Positions 58,476-64,000 of a stretch of 64,000 nucleotides of DNA are shown one piece after another. The notes below the pieces were generated by a model. The model was not told the origin of the DNA. It ran no database searches and saw nothing but the letters and a program-made list of their open reading frames with translations. The stretch is from Phallusia mammillata (taxonomy: Eukaryota; Chordata; Ascidiacea; Phlebobranchia; Ascidiidae): NCBI GenBank assembly GCA_003260075.1, contig QLIY01000015.1:62001-126000 (forward strand). Direction: 5' to 3'. Position 1 is the first letter of the stretch, and the number at the start of each line of letters is the position of its first letter. The translations under genes were made by a program, and so were the position numbers.

Positions 58476-59972
58476 TATATTTACAAAATTGTAAATGCTC
58501 AAAAGTTACATTACAACTTGACAAAATTTAAAACATCGTATAAAATGTTGATTTCGATATTTGAGGGAATCCCGCACCCCCCCCCCCGAAATTTTTCCAT
58601 TGCACTACTCTTACAATAGCAACCAAAACGAAGTTGAATTGAATATTGTAGTTTAGTAGACGGCAATTCAGAATTATTACACCTGCGGTGGGATTCGAAC
58701 CCACGCCATTAGGAGCTTTTGTTTCAGTGTCGAGTTACATGACAACTTGACAAAATTTAAAACATCGTATGAAATGTCGATTTCGATATTTGAGGGAAAC
58801 CCGCGAAAATCACACACGTTTGTTTGACCTGATTAAACGTAAACTAATTCTATTAACCTTTGTTTAAACTCGCTTGGAAGTTATTTCGAGAAAACATACC
58901 GACGCGTCGATTTGATTATGATTGTAGTGATTAAATTATGTCGAAAAATTTGCGTATGTGACGGGAGAAAACATGACGTTGTTTACGTAACTCCTAATTA
59001 TTTTACATAATTTATCAAGGAAAGAGCTTTTTCGGTTATTTACAGAATCTATGTCAGTTTGGAGAAACAAAAAAATAAAATGTTTAGGCAACCAAAGCGA
59101 TTTCTTTAGTAACACCAAATCAGTAATTGCTTGTACAATCTAAATTTAATCTTGCCCCCAAGCCCCAACCTTCACCACAAAACTGACGAAGCGTTGTAAA
59201 GCAAATAATATTTACTCAAACTTTATTGGTTTTACTTAAAAAGCAAAGTTGTATATCCAGGCAAGCTGCTAACTTGTCAATTTTCAAAAATCACGGTTTT
59301 GGTTTGAAATAAACTACTGTGGTAAAAAACTGAACAGCGATTGGTAAAGCGTCCTCAAAAACATGTTTGTTATGTTTACCAGCTCTTTCGTAGTCTTGTA
59401 TTATTATTTAAATTTTACACTTGCTCATTTTAAACACTAAATCGATTACATTTTGATATCCAAAACAACAGGTAAGTTATATCATGTTCCCCAAAACCGA
59501 CATCTTACTGTAGATATTTTAGAAGATCATATTTAAAACTTATGGAAATATGGAATAGAATGTACTCACACCAAAACAAGTTATCTGGCAATATTATTTT
59601 GTCAATCAAGCTAAACTTTGCTCATTTCGATCCCTTAAACCTGGACAAAACCTCTTAAAACTTGCATTAAAACTAAAAAACTACTTAACCGACTCTTTAC
59701 TGCAACAGTTTCAGAAGCTGCAAGTTTGCAAAGGAAATGACCAGTTCTGTTGCTACAGGCGCGTGTGTTTGAACGTCGATTGAGCGTAGCAAGTTATTTT
59801 GGTGTTCCCCAGGGATCAATAATTACACCCTCCCGGTGTCACGCAAGGATGTCACGGATCCGATTCGCTTGACTGCGCGCTAAAATTACGACCTGCGTAA
59901 GCTACTTAATTGCAAGTTATTGTTCAGTTGCATCGATATTGCGAAGTTGACATAAAATTCTTCAAAAGTTCG

Positions 59973-59974
<2 letters not shown>

Positions 59975-60037
<63 letters not shown>
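59975..60037. other. 63-base C run
   Basis: Between non-coding sequences. No repeated flank seen. Read as a sized gap. Confidence 0.65.
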
Positions 60038-60039
<2 letters not shown>

Positions 60040-60242
60040 AAAAAGTCTGAATGTTCACTAACCTATGCTTTGATTAAGCTTAAATAAAACTCCAAAGTGC
60101 AGCAAACGTTTCGTTGAAATTGAATTTTAGCGAATCATATCAGTAAAAATACTTCATCTCACATACACACTGCCGACACTTATACACTGCCGCTAGAAGT
60201 ACAGTATACAAAATCACAACAAACCTAACACTGCTTACTCAC

Positions 60243-60500
60243 TCGTGCACTTAGCTCCTGCAGCTCATCCAAAACACCGCAAAAAACGCCGAAACAAAGT
60301 TTCCACTTGCTTTTTGGTCGCAAACCCCCATGGGACTTCAACCCATGTCTGATGAAGTCAATTTGCCGCAAAAATCCCAAGGGAGAAACTGGGAACCGCG
60401 CTAGCAGCTGATAAATGATGCCCGCCGCGCGCAAAATTGCCACTGGAAGCGCCAGGGGCCGATCGACCGGCCGGGAGGTCACGTAACAAGATTTAAGAGC
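60243..60500 (-). other. possible CpG-containing first exon on the minus strand
   Basis: This stretch is richer in G, C and CpG (for example CCGGCCGGGAGG) than its surroundings, and on the minus strand ends CACGA at a strong donor GTGAGTAAG (60234-60242). It has an open frame of 92 codons without recognisable similarity. It could be the first, untranslated exon and promoter-proximal part of the channel gene, 8.9 kb upstream of the start codon, or a separate short transcript. Confidence 0.3.
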
Positions 60501-62265
60501 CAAGAAATGGATTCGTTTTGGAAATAGACAATATTAGTTTGATACGGTCTAAACTTTAAAGTCATTCAATAGCTATAAGATACGTATGCTAACTATACAA
60601 AAATGATCGAATTCATTTCTTTTTGAATAAGGGACTGATATTAATCGACCGGTTAAGAAAAATATGGATACCTTAAAAATAATAAATGCCTAATAAAACA
60701 CAATATAGTCATTACATGCTTATTCGAATAAAAAAATTTCAGAGCGGGGAATATATAAATTCCTGGCTTTTTGTTGGGCCGTTAAAAAAAAAAAATATTA
60801 AGCTGTTAAAACGGCTCTGTTTTGTGGCGTATTTTTATTGCCTTTAACAAATAAATCAAAAAAACTATTTTCGAAAATTACACTAGGTCATAAATCTAGT
60901 TGTAATTTAAACTAACAATCTGGATTTTTCATATTGTAGCTTTTTCTACGCGTCAAAACCATTTTCGTCAAAAAAACTACAAATTATTACCACAGTGATA
61001 CGTATTCGAAAAATGCTAAAGCGAAGGCTTAACATCTAACAAAGGGGGAAAACGCGATGTTTTTGTTGGTCGACAGAGCAGAGCAGAACCGATCGATGGT
61101 GTTTCTAATGAGGTTACTAGTTAGCTTGGGGGTTGGCCGTCGACATATAATTGTACTAATAGCTTTAGAACAGAGGGCACTTCGATCTTGGCATGGGTCT
61201 GACCAAATTAACTACACCTGTACTCAGTGTTTTTTTTACGGTGTTTTGGGGGACCGAAACGGTTTTTTGCACTAAGGGCTCTTTTTGGTATTTAAATGAA
61301 ACACTTGCGGTCTCTTAAAACTACTTAGCGGTCACCAAAACCAAACCTTAAAAAAACCTGCCTGTACTACTGATGTTTAAGTTATGTAGTCTTTTTTTAT
61401 TTGTAAAACTAAATGCAGCACATTTTTTTACAAATACATGTCTATAGGTTTGTGACAGCTCGAAAAGCCAGAAATTACCATCTATACAACGGACATGAAA
61501 TACATTCTTTGTGACCAGTTGAAATATTTGGGCCAATCGAAGTTTAATTGCTTGTTATCATTAAAATATTAAGTTACATGTTTGCTAAGCGACAAAATTT
61601 CGGTATTTCAAATGAAAACCTTGTATTTTGAAAACAAAAATGTTAAAAACACAGTAACCTGATTTGTTTACAATTCCATCACGATTTTCAACAGAAGCTA
61701 TTTCCTATAAGATTCGTTAAATAAGTTTCTGATTATTATAACTACGATGACGACCTGATGTACTATTTTACAATATAAACAAAACAAAAAATTAAAATTA
61801 GCTCTTCATGAACTTTTCTGAAAACTTATACATCCACAATCTTTATCCAACAAAACCTCATCATTTTGTACAATGATTATTATGACCAAGTTTACATAGT
61901 AACAAAGAACCTTTTTTATTACTCCGCAGCTCCAGCCAGTCAATAAGCCTTTTTATGCGTAAAACAGTTTTTCTACTCCAGCAATAAACATTGAACGGCC
62001 TTTGCCTGTCCACGAAAATCCATTCTCCTTTGCTTTTTTGTCCCCAGCCTTGCAACTTTCACTATAACGCTTCTACCAGTCAACTAAGCCTTCGTTTGCC
62101 TATAACAAACAAATTTTTCGTCTTTTTCCTGTTCTCGGTCGCTTTTATTCCCGCCTGGAATAGGACAGAGTGCTTGGGCCCATTGAAAACAAAAATGACA
62201 GAAGAATCAATACGCGAGTCCAGCAGAGCTCGTGTCCACGACAAAGCAAAAAGCGTTAACGATGT

Positions 62266-62267
<2 letters not shown>
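60501..62267. other. non-coding region
   Basis: AT-rich, no recognisable exon. Near the right end a plus-strand ATG at 62194 opens a hydrophilic frame (MTEESIRESSRARV) that reads into the C run at 62268-62306. It follows a pyrimidine-rich stretch, so a gene start is imaginable but unsupported. Confidence 0.4.
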
Positions 62268-62306
<39 letters not shown>

Positions 62307-64000
62307 TGAGGTTGGAGGTGTCAAAGTGTTTAAACATTAATTATTTTGGAATTCCATACAAACTGTGATTAATGGCGCTTACAGAGTCATGGCCGTGAAG
62401 GTGGTTTCGCTCTGTTTTCTAACACAGTGCTTTCAGCCATCGTTCCCTAATTTACCCTTTGTAACTGGTGCTGCGATTCGAAGTACCCTTGTGATTAATG
62501 TGACAAATAATTGGAATTTTCGGCAGGTTTACAAACGTGAAGTAAAAATGTTAAGCCCCCCCCCCCCTTAGACCCTCGATGGCAGGAGCTAACAACTATT
62601 AAAATCGAATCGGCTGTTATGTTTAGGCGTTTTAGGGGCATCAGAGCGTGTAGGGTTATTGGCAGGTTTGTTTGTGTTCGTTCCGGGCATTATAAGGTGA
62701 AATGGGTGTGCTGAGGTTGGAGGTGTCAAAGTGTTTAAACATTAATTATTTTGGAATTCTATACAAACCATAATTAATGGCGCTAACAGAGTCATAACCG
62801 TGAAGGTGGTTTCGCTCTTTTTTTAACAGTGCTTTCAACCATTATCCCCTAATTTACCCTTTATAACCAATGCTGCTGCGATTCGAAGTACCCTTGTGAT
62901 TAATGTGACAAATAACTTAATTGGAATTTTCAGGTTTGCAGACGTGAAATAAAAACGTAAGGTCAAACAACGCTTATGTAAACTGATTTATTTTAATAGA
63001 AAGAAACTGTTTCAAAATGGTGGTTTGTACGTTGTCACACACACTGCAAATAAATCACACTTATACAACTGTTTGGTGCCCAAATATATCCCTTGACACT
63101 CATCCAAGTCTTGTGGTATACCCTTAGGTTCATAGTCAAAGAAAGGTAATACGCAATGTTATATTTTTTCTAGAACTTGACAAAATGTAACATTGCTAGG
63201 TTAAGTTTGCATAACCGATCTTACACATTAAAAGCGTGACAGAAAAGCCAAAAGAGCAAATGATGTAACATGCAGCATCTATTAAAATAGGTATGTGTGG
63301 ACGTAATTTGACTTTCGATGCCTTTTAAAAATACAAGATTTGTGTTTTAAGGAACACTTGCAATTATTTACCCCCCCCCCAGCAAATGATGTAACATGCA
63401 GCATCTATTAAAATAGGTATGTGTGGACTTACGTAATTTGACTTTCGATGCCTTTTAAAAATACAAGATTTGTGTTTTGAGGAACACTTGCAATTATTTC
63501 CAACTTTTGTGTGGGCCTTCATAAGTTTAATAGATGGTGATGGTCCCGTTGAGGGGCCTTAATACATTTTTCAAGTTTAGATGCCCCATGTATATCTAAA
63601 GTTCTTTCGACTAACGAGGGTGTAGCCTTAAGTCTTTTACCAGATAAAATGGTTGTAAATTTATACTAGAGCCAAGTGTCAGTCGATTAGAGTGTGCATT
63701 TGCAGCAACAACTTATCACATTTCGTTTGTCAATAAAAGCGTGTGGGTGTGAGGGGTGGATCTTAAGAATTTAGCCCCTAACACCCCCCCCCCGGCCTTC
63801 ATAAGTTTAATAGATGGTGATGGTCCCGTTGAGGGGCCTTACTACATTTTTCAAGTTTGAGATGCCCCATGCATATCTAAAGTTCTTTCGACGAACGCGT
63901 GTGTAGCCTTAAGTCTTTTACCAGATAAAATGGTTGTAAATTTATACAAGAGCCAAGTGTCAGTTGATTAGAGTGTGCATTTGCAGCAACAACTTATCAC
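62268..64000. other. non-coding region with repeated segments
   Basis: After the 39-base C run (62268-62306), 62307-62555 is repeated with several percent difference at 62712-62955; a C run lies at 62556-62567. Further overlap-type duplications flank the runs at 63371-63380 (63246-63370 versus 63381-63500) and 63784-63793 (63514-63783 versus 63794-64000). No gene seen. Confidence 0.55.

Larger units (their letters stand above)
54841..59974. other. non-coding region
   Basis: AT-rich sequence without recognisable exons. It contains a hAT-like element (56478-56694), one TGACGTCA at 56840-56847, and duplications around C runs at 58178-58187 and 58577-58587, with the tRNA-like fragment described separately. 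Confidence 0.55.

Noticed and set aside
60225-60503. 92-codon minus-strand frame as a protein-coding gene
   Set aside because: No similarity recognised and the frame crosses a strong splice donor; better explained as a possible leader exon.
61991-62368. Possible start of a plus-strand gene (MTEESIRESSRARV)
   Set aside because: Hydrophilic but unrecognised, reads into a C-run gap, and the sequence after the gap is non-coding repeat; not enough to call.

Overview
The window looks like nuclear DNA of an animal with a compact, AT-rich genome: short introns with GT/AG borders, genes interrupted by many small exons, tRNA-derived SINEs and numerous non-autonomous hAT-type elements. Conserved animal genes (an FKBP15, an ABHD16A, a PRPF38B, a clade-B-like serpin and an ELK-type KCNH potassium channel), high allelic divergence and short introns suggest an invertebrate chordate such as an ascidian (Ciona-like). 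The species is an inference; nothing in the window proves it.

All five genes that I can support lie on the minus strand, so transcription runs right to left. From left to right: the 5' two-thirds of the PPIase region of an FKBP15-like gene (2247-7608, its 3' part not found); an ABHD16A-like phosphatidylserine lipase with 14 coding exons (10245-17996); PRPF38B, an RS-domain splicing factor with 9 coding exons (19495-25845); an intron-free serpin core (26722-28048); and a very large ELK-type (KCNH3/4/8) voltage-gated potassium channel with about 22 coding exons (29616-51390). I joined the exons by hand: reading phase is kept across every junction in the first three genes, and through exon 20 of the channel. 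From 51391 to 64000 I see no coding gene, only repeats and two possible 5' noncoding exons of the channel.

The most striking structure is not biological in my reading. There are about 56 runs of C, always on the plus strand and never G. Most are exactly 10 bases (or 11-12 where a natural C adjoins) and eight or nine are long (25 to 78). Most short runs separate two near-identical copies of the same 50-320 bp: the left copy ends at the run and the right copy begins at it. Two single N positions (21883, 27302) have the same layout. This is what unmerged overlapping contig ends (two haplotypes) joined by a fixed-size gap placeholder look like. It duplicates or breaks exons in FKBP15, PRPF38B, the serpin and the channel, and generates false polyproline/polyglycine reading frames.

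The mobile-element content is rich: at least five families of short hAT-like elements with recognisable 8-bp target duplications, one nested inside a foldback element; two tRNA-derived SINE families; and three hammerhead-like CTGATGA...GAAAC motifs that probably mark relics of Penelope-like elements or retrozymes. The genes are not obviously functionally linked to one another.
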